A stretch of 64,000 nt of DNA from Streptococcus timonensis (GCF_900095845.1 NZ_FMIX01000002.1:80001-144000), one strand, 5' to 3'; shown: positions 9,758 to 17,933, counted from the stretch's first letter. The notes: generated by a model not told the origin, from the sequence alone. Made by a program: numbers and translations.

Positions 9758-10870
9758 TTACTCCTTTAGCCACTGGTGTGCTATTCTTTTTCGAATTGAG
9801 TCTCCAGATTTCCCGTAACTTTCAATAGTTTTAGCATCTTTTAAATAACGATCAATCGGGCTTTTATCCTGTGCTTGTAGCGGACCTATTAATCTGATAA
9901 TCTCTTCAGAAATTTCAATAGCTACTTTTGTAGTATATAATTTAATCTGTGAAACATACAAAGAATCATCTAACATTTGATTCTTATATGAATTGAAATA
10001 CGCTTCTGCTGCACATAGTTTTGTATATAAATCAGCAAATTGATGTTGATAAATAGTCGCATCAATCAACCTCTTACCAAAACCACGTTTCACCTTTAGA
10101 AAAGATAAACCTTTTTCAAAAGCTCCTTCGGAAATTCCAATAGAAACTGCGCTTAAACCTAATTGAAGCTTTCGAACAAAGTCATTTAACTGTTCTTGAC
10201 CAGCTAAAGTCATCCCTAATAAACTATCCTCTGATAATTCAATATTATCAAAAGTAACTGAACTGATTGGTAAACCTTTTAGTCCTTGTTTAGGGATATC
10301 TTCTCCAAAGTAAACACCTGGGACCTTAGTGTCTACGATAAAAAATCCAAACGACGGTTTCTTTTCATCATTTTCTACTTTGGCAAATATAAAAAGTATA
10401 TCCGTAAAACGGCAATTTGAAACAATCGATTTCTTACCTGAAAGACGCCATCCATTACTTGTTTTAGTCGCAGTTGTATTCACTAATTCTAGATTTTCGC
10501 CAAGATATCCCTCAGAAAAACCCAGACCAGCCAATATCTCTCCTTTAATTAATTTTTCAAGATATAGACTTTTTTGTTTAGGACTACCGTATCGATTAAT
10601 AGGATAAATCCCATAGCAAGCCTGCGTTAATAAAACTGTCGAAAAAGCAGCAAATTCTTTTGAGATTATACGAATAAAAGTCATGAATTCTTCACTTAAA
10701 ATCGAATCTTCATCCTTTACGATGGAAGAAAATATATCAAAAGATCCAATAAACTCATCTAACAATTCTCTTGGAAATTGATTTTTATCTATTCTATGCT
10801 CAAAATAGCTTGCAATTAGACTGCTTATCTCTGCATTATACCTTTTAGCAAGGTTATCATTGTAGACCAT
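9758..10870 (-). CDS. Acyl-CoA dehydrogenase-like protein, catalytic base missing
   Basis: 370 residues with an acyl-CoA dehydrogenase fold: N-terminal helical domain, a middle beta-domain (GLGFSEGYLGENLELVNTTA, GWRLSGKKSIVSNC) and a C-terminal helical domain (KVKRGFGKRLIDATIYQHQFADL). The usual C-terminal Y-E-G-T segment carrying the catalytic Glu reads SYGKSGDS here, so the base appears lost. It therefore may not be a classical dehydrogenase. It sits between the LysR gene (16 bp upstream) and the MBL gene (4 bp downstream), forming one operon. The AT-rich, less codon-biased style differs from the highly optimised acyl-CoA dehydrogenase at 16.5 kb. Confidence 0.75.
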   Translation of the reverse strand: MVYNDNLAKRYNAEISSLIASYFEHRIDKNQFPRELLDEFIGSFDIFSSIVKDEDSILSEEFMTFIRIISKEFAAFSTVLLTQACYGIYPINRYGSPKQKSLYLEKLIKGEILAGLGFSEGYLGENLELVNTTATKTSNGWRLSGKKSIVSNCRFTDILFIFAKVENDEKKPSFGFFIVDTKVPGVYFGEDIPKQGLKGLPISSVTFDNIELSEDSLLGMTLAGQEQLNDFVRKLQLGLSAVSIGISEGAFEKGLSFLKVKRGFGKRLIDATIYQHQFADLYTKLCAAEAYFNSYKNQMLDDSLYVSQIKLYTTKVAIEISEEIIRLIGPLQAQDKSPIDRYLKDAKTIESYGKSGDSIRKRIAHQWLKE

Positions 10871-10886
10871 TACTCTTCACCCCAAG

Positions 10887-11795
10887 CTAATTCTCAGACA
10901 AGGGTTGATAATACCCTTTTAATAATTCTTCATACACATAGGATTCGACCTCGTTATAGGAAGCCTTGTATGGTCTACAGAACCAAACATTAAAAGGAAT
11001 CGGGTCATTAAAGCGGACAGTTTGGAAGCGACTGCCATCTACAAGAGTTTCAACAGATTTTGGTAAAATTGTAATCAAGTCTGTTTGATAAGTAGACTCA
11101 ATTAAAAAGTCCCAAGTAGATGATAAATAAGCAAATTTAGTATTTATGCGTTGTGAACGAAGTTTCTCAACCACCAAATCATAAGTCGTAAATGTTTTAT
11201 TAAAGATTGCTAAATCATAATCAGCAAGATCAGACCAATCTAGCGCTTCTTTCTGTGCTAATGGATGATGTTTATCCATATAAGCAACATACTCGTCTAA
11301 ATGAATAATATGTTGTTCAAATTTTTGTGCATCTAAGTTTGTTGGCTCAATTAAAAATGCTAGGTTCAAATCACCGTCACTCATTTTTTGGTGAATCTCT
11401 TTTCCTCCACCCTCTATAACTTGAATATAGATGTGAGGGTTGTTTCTCAAAAAATGCGGTAGAGCGTTTGAGAAGAACGTTCTTAATATCAAAGAAGGAA
11501 TACCAAGATTAATAGTCCCTCTCTGCTTTTGTGATTCAATATGAATCATTGAAAGCATCTCTTCGTGACGATTAACAATTTCTGTGGCAAAACGATAAAT
11601 CTTTCGTCCTGCCTCAGTCAAACTTTCCAATCTACCATTCTTTCGATTGAATAATTGGATTCCCTCAGCTGCTTCAAAATTTGTTACAAATTGACTTAAG
11701 GCTGACTGACTAATATGGATTTTCTTTGCTGCAATCGATAGATTGCAACCACATTCGACTATATTAATGAAATAGTTCATTTGTATAATATCCAC
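10887..11795 (-). CDS. LysR-family transcriptional regulator
   Basis: 302 residues, typical LysR length. The N-terminal winged helix-turn-helix (NLSIAAKKIHISQSALSQFV) is followed by a periplasmic-binding-like effector domain (GTINLGIPSLILR onward). I choose the GTG at 11795 because AAGGTG lies about 8 nt before it; the ATG at 11780 is an alternative. It heads the operon with the aberrant dehydrogenase and the MBL hydrolase. It is the only regulator in the acyl-CoA island, so it is the natural candidate to control it. The effector is unknown. Confidence 0.88.
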   Translation of the reverse strand: MDIIQMNYFINIVECGCNLSIAAKKIHISQSALSQFVTNFEAAEGIQLFNRKNGRLESLTEAGRKIYRFATEIVNRHEEMLSMIHIESQKQRGTINLGIPSLILRTFFSNALPHFLRNNPHIYIQVIEGGGKEIHQKMSDGDLNLAFLIEPTNLDAQKFEQHIIHLDEYVAYMDKHHPLAQKEALDWSDLADYDLAIFNKTFTTYDLVVEKLRSQRINTKFAYLSSTWDFLIESTYQTDLITILPKSVETLVDGSRFQTVRFNDPIPFNVWFCRPYKASYNEVESYVYEELLKGYYQPLSEN

Positions 11796-11839
11796 TTAGC
11801 TATCACCTTACTTCCATTTTTTTCACTTAGATACCAATT

Positions 11840-11869
11840 GATACTACCGCCTAAAAAGACGATAGTATC
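11840..11869. promoter_or_regulatory. Inverted repeat upstream of the LysR gene (candidate operator)
   Basis: GATACTA (11840-11846) and TAGTATC (11863-11869) form 7-bp arms, with weaker pairing extending inward. There is no following T-run in either direction, so this is not a terminator. The GATACTA half-site also occurs in the palindrome at 14148-14175. This suggests autoregulation by the LysR protein, by inference only. Confidence 0.45.
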
Positions 11870-11916
11870 GTTTACATATATAATATCATGTTCAGAAGAA
11901 AATAGCCAATATTAGC

Positions 11917-12567
11917 CTAGATAGGCATTGTCTTCACATCTTCTGCAACAATAACGTCACCGGCTGTTTTTTCAAGAACTTCTTCTACAGTTACACCTGG
12001 TGCAACTTCTTTCAACAAGAATTTACCATCTTTGAATCCAAAAACAGCTAGTTCTGTAATGACAAGATCTAAAACTCCTTTAGCTGATAGAGGCAATGTG
12101 CACTCTTTCAAAAGTTTAGATTCGCCACCTGTAGTATGTTGGATTGCTCCAATAACGCGTTTAGCACCTACCAAAAGGTCCATCGCTCCACCCATACCTG
12201 GTGCAAATTTACCTGGGATAATCCAGTTTGCAATGCTTCCGTCCTGGCTTACTTCAAGAGCTCCAAGAACAGTCGCATCAACGTGACCACCACGAATAAT
12301 TGCAAATGATGTTTGCAAATCAAACAAAGCAGCCCCTGGAAGGAGAGTAATTGGCGCACCACCTGAGTTTGCTAGGTTTGGATTGTAATTATCTTTAGTT
12401 GGTGTTTCACCAAAGCGAAGGGCACCATTTTCTGCTTGAAGGATTACATTAACACCTTCTGGGATGAAGTCTGCAGAAGCATTTGGAATACCAAATCCAA
12501 GGTTTACAACATCACCATCTTTAAATTCAAGAGCAACACGTCTTGCAATAATTTCTTTTGGTTTCAT
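11917..12567 (-). CDS. atoA: 3-oxoacid / acetate CoA-transferase, beta subunit (AtoA-like)
   Basis: 216 residues of CoA-transferase family I, subunit B. The catalytic Glu is E46 in the motif QAENGALRFG. GGHVDATVLGALEVS and PGMGGAMDL are also typical of the family. It starts 2 nt after the alpha-subunit stop codon, so the two subunits are made from one message. The enzyme moves CoA between acyl-CoA and acetate, acetoacetate or butyrate. The substrate range cannot be read from sequence. It is the last gene of the ech-atoD-atoA operon. Confidence 0.9.
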   Translation of the reverse strand: MKPKEIIARRVALEFKDGDVVNLGFGIPNASADFIPEGVNVILQAENGALRFGETPTKDNYNPNLANSGGAPITLLPGAALFDLQTSFAIIRGGHVDATVLGALEVSQDGSIANWIIPGKFAPGMGGAMDLLVGAKRVIGAIQHTTGGESKLLKECTLPLSAKGVLDLVITELAVFGFKDGKFLLKEVAPGVTVEEVLEKTAGDVIVAEDVKTMPI

Positions 12568-12568
12568 A

Positions 12569-13294
12569 TTATTTTACCCCCGCTAATTTATTAGTCTCTG
12601 TCCAGAGGTCACCCATCATCTTGTGGTGTTCTTCTGGAGTTAAGCCTTGGACTACATAGTCAACAAGGATACCTGGAATATAGATGTCATCCGGTTTAAT
12701 TTCACCAACTTCAACAATTTCATTTGTTTCAACGATAACTGTATCTGCTGCAAGAGCTAGTTGCAATGAAATGTTCTTAGTTGTACCATCAATGTACAAG
12801 TTTCCGTACTTATCAGCTTTTGTAGCTTTAATCAATGCTACGTCAAGTTTTAGCGGGTCATAAATGAGGTACTCACGACCATTGCGAACTACTTTTTCAT
12901 GCTCATTTTCTAAAATAGTACCAACTCCTGTCGGTGTCAAAACTCCTCCAAGACCTGCTCCAGCAGCGTGAAGACGTTCAACAACAGTACCCATTGGAGT
13001 GAATTCTACTTTCATTTCTCCACTAAAGTATTCTTTTTGAGCAGCAGGAGATGTACCAATGTGGGCAGCAACATATTTTTTAACTTGGTGGTTTTCACAA
13101 AGGCGTCCAACACCCACTTCTTTACCTGGATGTGAAGTAACAACTGAAACCAAAGTCAAATCTTGTTGATTTTGTCTAACCAACTCTTCGATTAACTCCA
13201 AAGGTTCACCAACAGCAAGGAATCCTGAAATCCCTACGACATCACCAGGTTTTACTTTAGAAATAGCTTCTTGTAATGATAAAACAGCTTTCAT
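12569..13294 (-). CDS. atoD: 3-oxoacid / acetate CoA-transferase, alpha subunit (AtoD-like)
   Basis: 241 residues of CoA-transferase subunit A. It opens with KPGDVVGISGFLAVGEP, the glycine-rich CoA-binding start of the family, and contains ERLHAAGAGLGGVLTPTGVGT and LIKATKADKYGNLYIDGTTKN. It partners the beta subunit encoded immediately downstream. It lies 16 bp after the crotonase gene, so all three are one transcription unit. It would activate short-chain acids to CoA esters or release them. Confidence 0.9.
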   Translation of the reverse strand: MKAVLSLQEAISKVKPGDVVGISGFLAVGEPLELIEELVRQNQQDLTLVSVVTSHPGKEVGVGRLCENHQVKKYVAAHIGTSPAAQKEYFSGEMKVEFTPMGTVVERLHAAGAGLGGVLTPTGVGTILENEHEKVVRNGREYLIYDPLKLDVALIKATKADKYGNLYIDGTTKNISLQLALAADTVIVETNEIVEVGEIKPDDIYIPGILVDYVVQGLTPEEHHKMMGDLWTETNKLAGVK

Positions 13295-13310
13295 ACTAAC
13301 ACCTCAATTT

Positions 13311-14090
13311 TTATTTACGGTTGAACACGGCTTTACGTTTTTCAACAAAAGCACGCATTCCTTCAACTTTGTCTTCAGTAGAGAAGAGAAGAGCTTCAGC
13401 TTCTGTCTCTAAACGAATTGCATTCTTAAGAGGAAGTTCTGAACCAACTTGAATGACATGCTTAGCTTTTTCAACAGCCAACGGAGCATTTTTCATGATG
13501 CTTTTAGCTAGTTCTTCAGCAGATGACAATAATTCCTCAGCTGGAACAAGTTTGTTCAAAATTCCTAGGTCATAGGCTTCATTTCCTTTGACGATTCTAG
13601 CAGTGTAGATCAATTCTTTTGTCTTGCTAGTACCGATCAAACGAGACATTCTTTGTGTTCCTGCGAAACCAGGAATGATACCCAAGCCAACTTCAGGGAA
13701 TCCTACCATCGTCTTTTCAAAGCCAATTCTAATATCCGTTGAGAGTGCAAGTTCCAAACCGCCTCCCAAAGCATATCCATTAAGAACTGCAATAGTCGGT
13801 TGAGTAAGATCAGACAGACGGGTAAATGTATCATTGGCATATGTCATGTATTCGAAGGCTTGAATTGGAGACATTTGGTCCATTTCCTTAATATCAGCCC
13901 CTGCAACAAATGCCTTATCACCTTGACCACTAACAATAACAACACGGATATCTTCATGTTTTTCTACTTCATCTAAAACAAGATTTAAATCCGTCAAAAC
14001 CTCTGAACTCAACGCGTTCAAAGCTGCTGGGCGGTTAATGGTGATATAACCGATACCATCTTTAACCTCTAATAAAACTGTATTACTCAT
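13311..14090 (-). CDS. Enoyl-CoA hydratase (crotonase)
   Basis: 259 residues, standard crotonase length. The oxyanion-hole segment is AFVAGADIKEM, and ALGGGLELAL carries the first catalytic Glu (E113). FPEVGLGIIPGFAGTQ carries the second (E133), so both residues for hydration of crotonyl-CoA type substrates are present. The RBS is agtaggaggag. It is the first gene of the ech-atoD-atoA operon, behind a 277-bp region holding a cre-like site and a long palindrome. Together with the dehydrogenases and the thiolase it completes a short-chain acyl-CoA pathway. Confidence 0.9.
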   Translation of the reverse strand: MSNTVLLEVKDGIGYITINRPAALNALSSEVLTDLNLVLDEVEKHEDIRVVIVSGQGDKAFVAGADIKEMDQMSPIQAFEYMTYANDTFTRLSDLTQPTIAVLNGYALGGGLELALSTDIRIGFEKTMVGFPEVGLGIIPGFAGTQRMSRLIGTSKTKELIYTARIVKGNEAYDLGILNKLVPAEELLSSAEELAKSIMKNAPLAVEKAKHVIQVGSELPLKNAIRLETEAEALLFSTEDKVEGMRAFVEKRKAVFNRK

Positions 14091-14147
14091 TATTCTCCTC
14101 CTACTTTAAGTTATTTTGAGTATAGAGTACTGCGTCAACAAATACCG

Positions 14148-14175
14148 ATACTAATGTAAGTGCTTACATTAGTAT
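14148..14175. promoter_or_regulatory. Perfect 28-bp palindromic element upstream of ech (candidate operator)
   Basis: Arms ATACTAATGTAAG and CTTACATTAGTAT, 13 bp each, are separated by TG. The inner core TGTAAGTGCTTACA resembles a CcpA cre with one central change. The outer ACTA half-sites match the inverted repeat near the LysR gene. It lies 58 bp before the ech start codon. It is too symmetric to be chance, but the bound protein is unknown. Confidence 0.7.
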
Positions 14176-14234
14176 AATACCTTATTTATTAACAGCCGTC
14201 CACTTAGTATTTATGCTTGGAACTATAAGTTCAT

Positions 14235-14262
14235 CTTATAGGAAAGCGCTTTTATTTTGATA
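14235..14262 (-). promoter_or_regulatory. Candidate promoter with cre-like site for ech-atoDA
   Basis: Minus-strand TATCAA (14257-14262), 16 bp, TATAAG (14235-14240). The spacer contains the cre-like GAAAGCGCTTTT (14242-14253). This repeats the arrangement seen at the acyl-CoA dehydrogenase promoter. A small inverted repeat (CTATAAG/CTTATAG, 14223-14241) overlaps the -10. The promoter call is tentative; the cre is clearer. Confidence 0.5.
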
Positions 14263-14292
14263 CTTTAGACTTCTAATTATTTAGAATAAAAA

Positions 14293-14335
14293 ATATCTTA
14301 CCCGAAATTCTCCGAGGAGATTTCAGGTAAGATAT
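14293..14335 (-). terminator. Terminator after the thiolase gene
   Basis: Long interrupted hairpin with outer arms ATATCTTACC / GGTAAGATAT. On the minus strand it is followed by TTTTTTATTC. It separates the dehydrogenase-thiolase operon from the ech-atoDA operon. Confidence 0.85.
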
Positions 14336-14367
14336 AATACATTTTAGTCAATCGAATAAAGTAGGAA

Positions 14368-15546
14368 TTAACGTTCTACGATAACTGCAGTACCCATTCC
14401 TCCACCGATACAAAGTGTAGCAAGACCACGTTTTGCATCACGTTTTTCCATTTCGTGAAGAAGAGTAACTAAGATACGGCATCCTGAAGCACCGATTGGG
14501 TGTCCAAGAGCGATAGCTCCACCGTTAACGTTTACTTTTTCTGGATCAAGACCTAGTTCTTTACCAACTGCACATGCTTGAGCAGCAAATGCTTCGTTTG
14601 ATTCTACCAAGTCAAGATCCGCAACTGTAAATCCACCTTTTTCAAGTGCTTTACGAGATGCATAGATTGGACCACAACCCATAACTTTTGGATCAAGACC
14701 AGCGCTTGCGTAAGATTTGATAGTTGCCAATACTGGAACTCCCAATTCTTTAGCTTTTTCAGCACTCATAACTACGACTGCTGCTGCACCATCATTGATA
14801 CCTGAAGCATTACCAGCTGTTACAGTACCATCTTTCTTGAATACTGGACGAAGTTTAGAAAGCCCTTCAAATGAAGCGTCTTTTCTTGGGAACTCATCTG
14901 TATCAAATACAATAGGCTCACCACGGCGTTGTGGAATTTCAACTGGAACGATTTCTTCTTTAAAGCGTCCAGCTTCAATAGCTGCAACTGCACGTTGTTG
15001 TGATTGTACAGCAAAGTTATCTTGGTCTTCACGAGTGATTCCGTATTGTTCAGCAACGTTTTCAGCTGTAATACCCATGTGGAAACCTTCGAAACCATCT
15101 GTCAAACCATCGCGAAGCATAGTATCTACTACTTTAGAGTCTCCCATACGAGATCCCCAACGTTGGTTTTGAACAACGTAAGGAGCTTGACTCATGTTTT
15201 CTGCACCACCGGCTACAACAATATCTGCATCTCCGCACAATACTGCTTGAGCCGCCAATTGAACTGCTTTCAAACCAGATCCACAAACTTTGTTAATAGT
15301 GAATGCTGGAGAAGCAACTGGGATACCCGCATTAACGCTCATTTGACGTGCAACGTTTTGTCCAAGGCCTGCGCCAAGAACATTACCCATGATAACTTCA
15401 TCAACTTGTTCTGGTTTCAAGTTAGCTCTTTCGATAGCACTCTTGATAACTAAACTTCCCAAATCAACAGCAGGAACATCTTTCAAGCTTCCACCGAAGG
15501 CACCTAGAGGTGTACGAACCGCTGCAACAATAACTGCTTCTTTCAT
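14368..15546 (-). CDS. Acetyl-CoA C-acetyltransferase (thiolase)
   Basis: 392 residues, standard for biosynthetic or short-chain thiolases. The acyl-enzyme cysteine is C88 ([11 protein letters not shown]). [10 protein letters not shown] carries the active-site His (about H349), and LCIGGGMG carries the proton-relay Cys (about C379). It interconverts acetoacetyl-CoA and two acetyl-CoA. It is the third gene of the operon with acyl-CoA dehydrogenase and hbd. Streptococci also use a thiolase for mevalonate synthesis, but here the neighbours point to short-chain acyl-CoA metabolism. Confidence 0.92.
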   Translation of the reverse strand: MKEAVIVAAVRTPLGAFGGSLKDVPAVDLGSLVIKSAIERANLKPEQVDEVIMGNVLGAGLGQNVARQMSVNAGIPVASPAFTINKVCGSGLKAVQLAAQAVLCGDADIVVAGGAENMSQAPYVVQNQRWGSRMGDSKVVDTMLRDGLTDGFEGFHMGITAENVAEQYGITREDQDNFAVQSQQRAVAAIEAGRFKEEIVPVEIPQRRGEPIVFDTDEFPRKDASFEGLSKLRPVFKKDGTVTAGNASGINDGAAAVVVMSAEKAKELGVPVLATIKSYASAGLDPKVMGCGPIYASRKALEKGGFTVADLDLVESNEAFAAQACAVGKELGLDPEKVNVNGGAIALGHPIGASGCRILVTLLHEMEKRDAKRGLATLCIGGGMGTAVIVER

Positions 15547-15564
15547 TATTTGCTCCTTATAATC

Positions 15565-16413
15565 TTAGTATTTAAAGAATCCTTCTTTAGTCTTACGACC
15601 TAGTTTACCAGCTTCAACCATTTTCTTCAATAGTGGTGCTGGACGGTATTTAGGATCACCGAAGCCGTTATTCAATACTCCCATGATTGCCAAACATACA
15701 TCCAATCCGATCAAGTCAGCAAGTGCCAATGGGCCAATTGGATGGTTTGCACCCAATTTCATAGCTTCATCAATTTCTTCTGCAGAAGCAACACCTTCAC
15801 CAAGGATAAAGATAGCTTCATTAATCATTGGAATCAACACACGGTTAACAACGAATCCATAAGAGTCTTTAACGTCAACTGCAGTTTTTCCAATTTTTTC
15901 AGTCAATTCACGGACTGCTTTTACAACTTCATCTGAAGTTTGAAGAGCACGAATAACTTCAACCAACTTCATAACTGGTGCTGGGTTGAAGAAGTGCATA
16001 CCAATTACACGTTCTTGATGAACTGTAGCCGCAGCAATATCCGTAATAGAAAGAGATGATGTGTTAGAAGCCAAAATTGTTTCAGGAGCAGTAATTTCAT
16101 CCAATTGTTTAAAGATGCTGAGTTTGATATCTCTGTTTTCTGTAGCTGCTTCAATAACCAATTGAACATTTTTAGCATCTTCGTAAGAAGTTGAAGGAAT
16201 CAAGTTACCCAAGATTTTTCCTTTTTCTTCTTCTGACATACGTCCTTTTTCTACTGAACGAGCCAATTGTTTAGAGATGTTATCAATTCCTCTTTGTACA
16301 AATTCTTCTTTAATGTCATTAAGGTATACTGTAAAACCAGATTGAGCGAATACTTGCGCGATTCCGCCTCCCATTTGACCAGAACCAATGATCATTACTT
16401 TAGAAATACTCAT
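15565..16413 (-). CDS. hbd: 3-hydroxybutyryl-CoA dehydrogenase
   Basis: 282 residues, the size of clostridial Hbd. The N-terminal Rossmann motif is [11 protein letters not shown] (residues 10-20). Catalytic-region motifs are SNTSSLSIT and [17 protein letters not shown], then [15 protein letters not shown] in the C-terminal domain. It interconverts 3-hydroxybutyryl-CoA and acetoacetyl-CoA with NAD(P). It lies 18 bp before the thiolase gene and about 95 bp after the acyl-CoA dehydrogenase gene. The same-strand order follows the chemical order of the pathway. Confidence 0.92.
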   Translation of the reverse strand: MSISKVMIIGSGQMGGGIAQVFAQSGFTVYLNDIKEEFVQRGIDNISKQLARSVEKGRMSEEEKGKILGNLIPSTSYEDAKNVQLVIEAATENRDIKLSIFKQLDEITAPETILASNTSSLSITDIAAATVHQERVIGMHFFNPAPVMKLVEVIRALQTSDEVVKAVRELTEKIGKTAVDVKDSYGFVVNRVLIPMINEAIFILGEGVASAEEIDEAMKLGANHPIGPLALADLIGLDVCLAIMGVLNNGFGDPKYRPAPLLKKMVEAGKLGRKTKEGFFKY

Positions 16414-16507
16414 TATTTTCTCCTCTTAATTTTAATATATAAAGTTTATAAAGAAAGAATCGGAACGGTCTTTCAGCAAATGCTAAGCAACCGTTCCAAA
16501 TTCATTA

Positions 16508-17716
16508 TTATACGAATGCACCAATACCAGTAAGTTCACGACCAACGATCAATGCGTTCACTTCGTGAGAACCTTCATAAGTGTAGATTGCTTCAGCATC
16601 TGCAAAGAAGCGAGCTACGTCAGTTTCAAGAGTGATTCCGTTACCACCACATGTTTCACGTGCAAGAGCAACTGTTTCACGCATTACCAATGAGTTATGC
16701 ATTTTAGCAAGTGCAGAGTTAAGCATCAATTCGTTACCAGCTTCTTGCATTTCTGCGATACGAGCTGAGTAAGAAAGTGCTGCTACTGCGTTAGCTTGCA
16801 TTCTAGCCAATTTTTCTTGAACGATCTGGAATGAAGCAATTGGACGTTTGAATTGTTGACGGTCTTTAGCATATTTAAGAGCTGCAACAAATGAACCACA
16901 AGTGATTGCAGTTGCAATGTGAGCAACGTCAGCACGAGTAAATGTCAAGATACGAGCTACATCAGCAAATCCGTTGATGTTTACCAAACGGTCTGAATCT
17001 GGAACTTCAACGTTCTTCATAGTAATGTGACCATTACGTACGCAACGAAGAGCAGTTTTGTGAGGGATTGGCTCAGCGTGGTATCCTGGTGCACCTTTAC
17101 GAACGATGAAACATTTCACGCGTCCATCTTCAACGTCGCGAGCGAATACTGGAACAACGTCAGCTGTGTCTGACCCACCGATCCAACGTTTTTCACCGTT
17201 CAAGATCCATTTGTCTCCAACGCGCTCAGCTGTTGTAGCAAGACCACCAGCGATGTCAGAACCTGACAATGGCTCAGTCAAAGCGAAACATCCTTGCCAG
17301 TCAAATGCAGCCAATTTAGGAAGGAATTCTTTTTGTTGACGCTCATCACCACCAAGCAAGATTGTGTTGTAGCAAAGTCCACCATGTACTGTGAAGAATG
17401 TTGCCATAGAAGCATCGAAACGACCTAATTCAAGGTACAAGAATGCGATGTAAAGTTCTGATGGTTTGTAGTTTCCTTCTCTTCCTTCGAACAATTTAGG
17501 GTTGTTCATGATTTGTGCGCCTTTTGCTACAGCGTAAAATTGTTCGAATGGGAAATCAGGTGCTTCCCAATATTCATTAATTACAGGACGAAGGTGTTTT
17601 TCAATCAAACGACGAGTTTCTTGTAAAACTTCTGCTTCTCCCAATGTTAAACCATCTGCATAGTGGAATAGATCCTCTGGATATAATTCGCGCAAGATTT
17701 CTTCTTTAGTTGCCAT
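16508..17716 (-). CDS. Acyl-CoA dehydrogenase, glutaryl-CoA dehydrogenase / short-chain oxidase type
   Basis: The frame is open to 17785, but the ATG at 17716 has a perfect AAAGGAG seven bases upstream, giving 402 residues. The FAD-domain motifs CFALTEPLSGSDIAGGLATTA and WILNGEKRWIGG are present. The C-terminal CGGNGITLETDVARFFADAE is followed by YTYEGS with catalytic Glu near 381. The ending (NALIVGRELTGIGAF) resembles glutaryl-CoA dehydrogenase and plant ACX4-type short-chain oxidases more than bacterial butyryl-CoA dehydrogenases. No EtfAB genes are in the window. It heads the operon with hbd and thiolase under a cre-containing promoter. Confidence 0.9.
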   Translation of the reverse strand: MATKEEILRELYPEDLFHYADGLTLGEAEVLQETRRLIEKHLRPVINEYWEAPDFPFEQFYAVAKGAQIMNNPKLFEGREGNYKPSELYIAFLYLELGRFDASMATFFTVHGGLCYNTILLGGDERQQKEFLPKLAAFDWQGCFALTEPLSGSDIAGGLATTAERVGDKWILNGEKRWIGGSDTADVVPVFARDVEDGRVKCFIVRKGAPGYHAEPIPHKTALRCVRNGHITMKNVEVPDSDRLVNINGFADVARILTFTRADVAHIATAITCGSFVAALKYAKDRQQFKRPIASFQIVQEKLARMQANAVAALSYSARIAEMQEAGNELMLNSALAKMHNSLVMRETVALARETCGGNGITLETDVARFFADAEAIYTYEGSHEVNALIVGRELTGIGAFV

Positions 17717-17747
17717 CTGTGGACTCCTTTGTAATAAATTATTTTTT

Positions 17748-17761
17748 AGAGCGCTTACATT
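17748..17761 (-). promoter_or_regulatory. Second cre-like site in the dehydrogenase leader
   Basis: Minus-strand TGTAAGCGCTCTAA matches the cre pattern TGNAANCGNWNNCW except at one position. It lies downstream of the predicted promoter and about 30 bp before the start codon, a position where bound CcpA can block elongation. Confidence 0.45.
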
Positions 17762-17789
17762 TTTGCGCTCAATATTTGTTGACAAGACT

Positions 17790-17819
17790 ATTCTAACTTA
17801 AAGCGCTTTCTTTTGTCTA
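17790..17819 (-). promoter_or_regulatory. Promoter of acyl-CoA dehydrogenase operon with embedded cre
   Basis: Minus-strand TAGACA (17814-17819), 18 bp, TAGAAT (17790-17795). The spacer contains the palindrome AAAGCGCTTT (17800-17809), the core of a CcpA cre. This predicts repression by CcpA in rich sugar. Upstream, TATAAGTT/AACTTATA (17841-17869) forms a further inverted repeat. Confidence 0.6.
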
Positions 17820-17884
17820 CTTAATAAAAGTAAACGGCCCTATAAGTTGAATTAATACTCTAACTTATATCTTTGTAAAATCAA

Positions 17885-17915
17885 ATAAGTGGGCTGTTTT
17901 CAACAGCCCACTTAT
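17885..17915 (-). terminator. Terminator after hpf
   Basis: Perfect 14-bp arms ATAAGTGGGCTGTT / AACAGCCCACTTAT with a 3-nt loop. On the minus strand they are followed by a T-rich stretch. It insulates the acyl-CoA island from hpf. Confidence 0.85.
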
Positions 17916-17933
17916 ATATTAAACGACAATATC

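Noticed and set aside
11840..11869. Terminator for atoA
   Set aside because: The hairpin has no following T-run on either strand, so it is kept as a candidate operator instead.
14717..15453. Frames of about 150 codons opposite the thiolase gene
   Set aside because: Antisense shadows of a strongly codon-biased gene whose catalytic residues are all in the minus-strand frame.
16651..16666. Possible parS in the acyl-CoA dehydrogenase gene (TGTTTCACGTGCAAGA)
   Set aside because: Only the left half matches; the right arm has three mismatches.
17714..17785. N-terminal 23-residue extension of the acyl-CoA dehydrogenase
   Set aside because: The internal ATG at 17716 has a strong RBS, and the extension spans a predicted cre site and leader.
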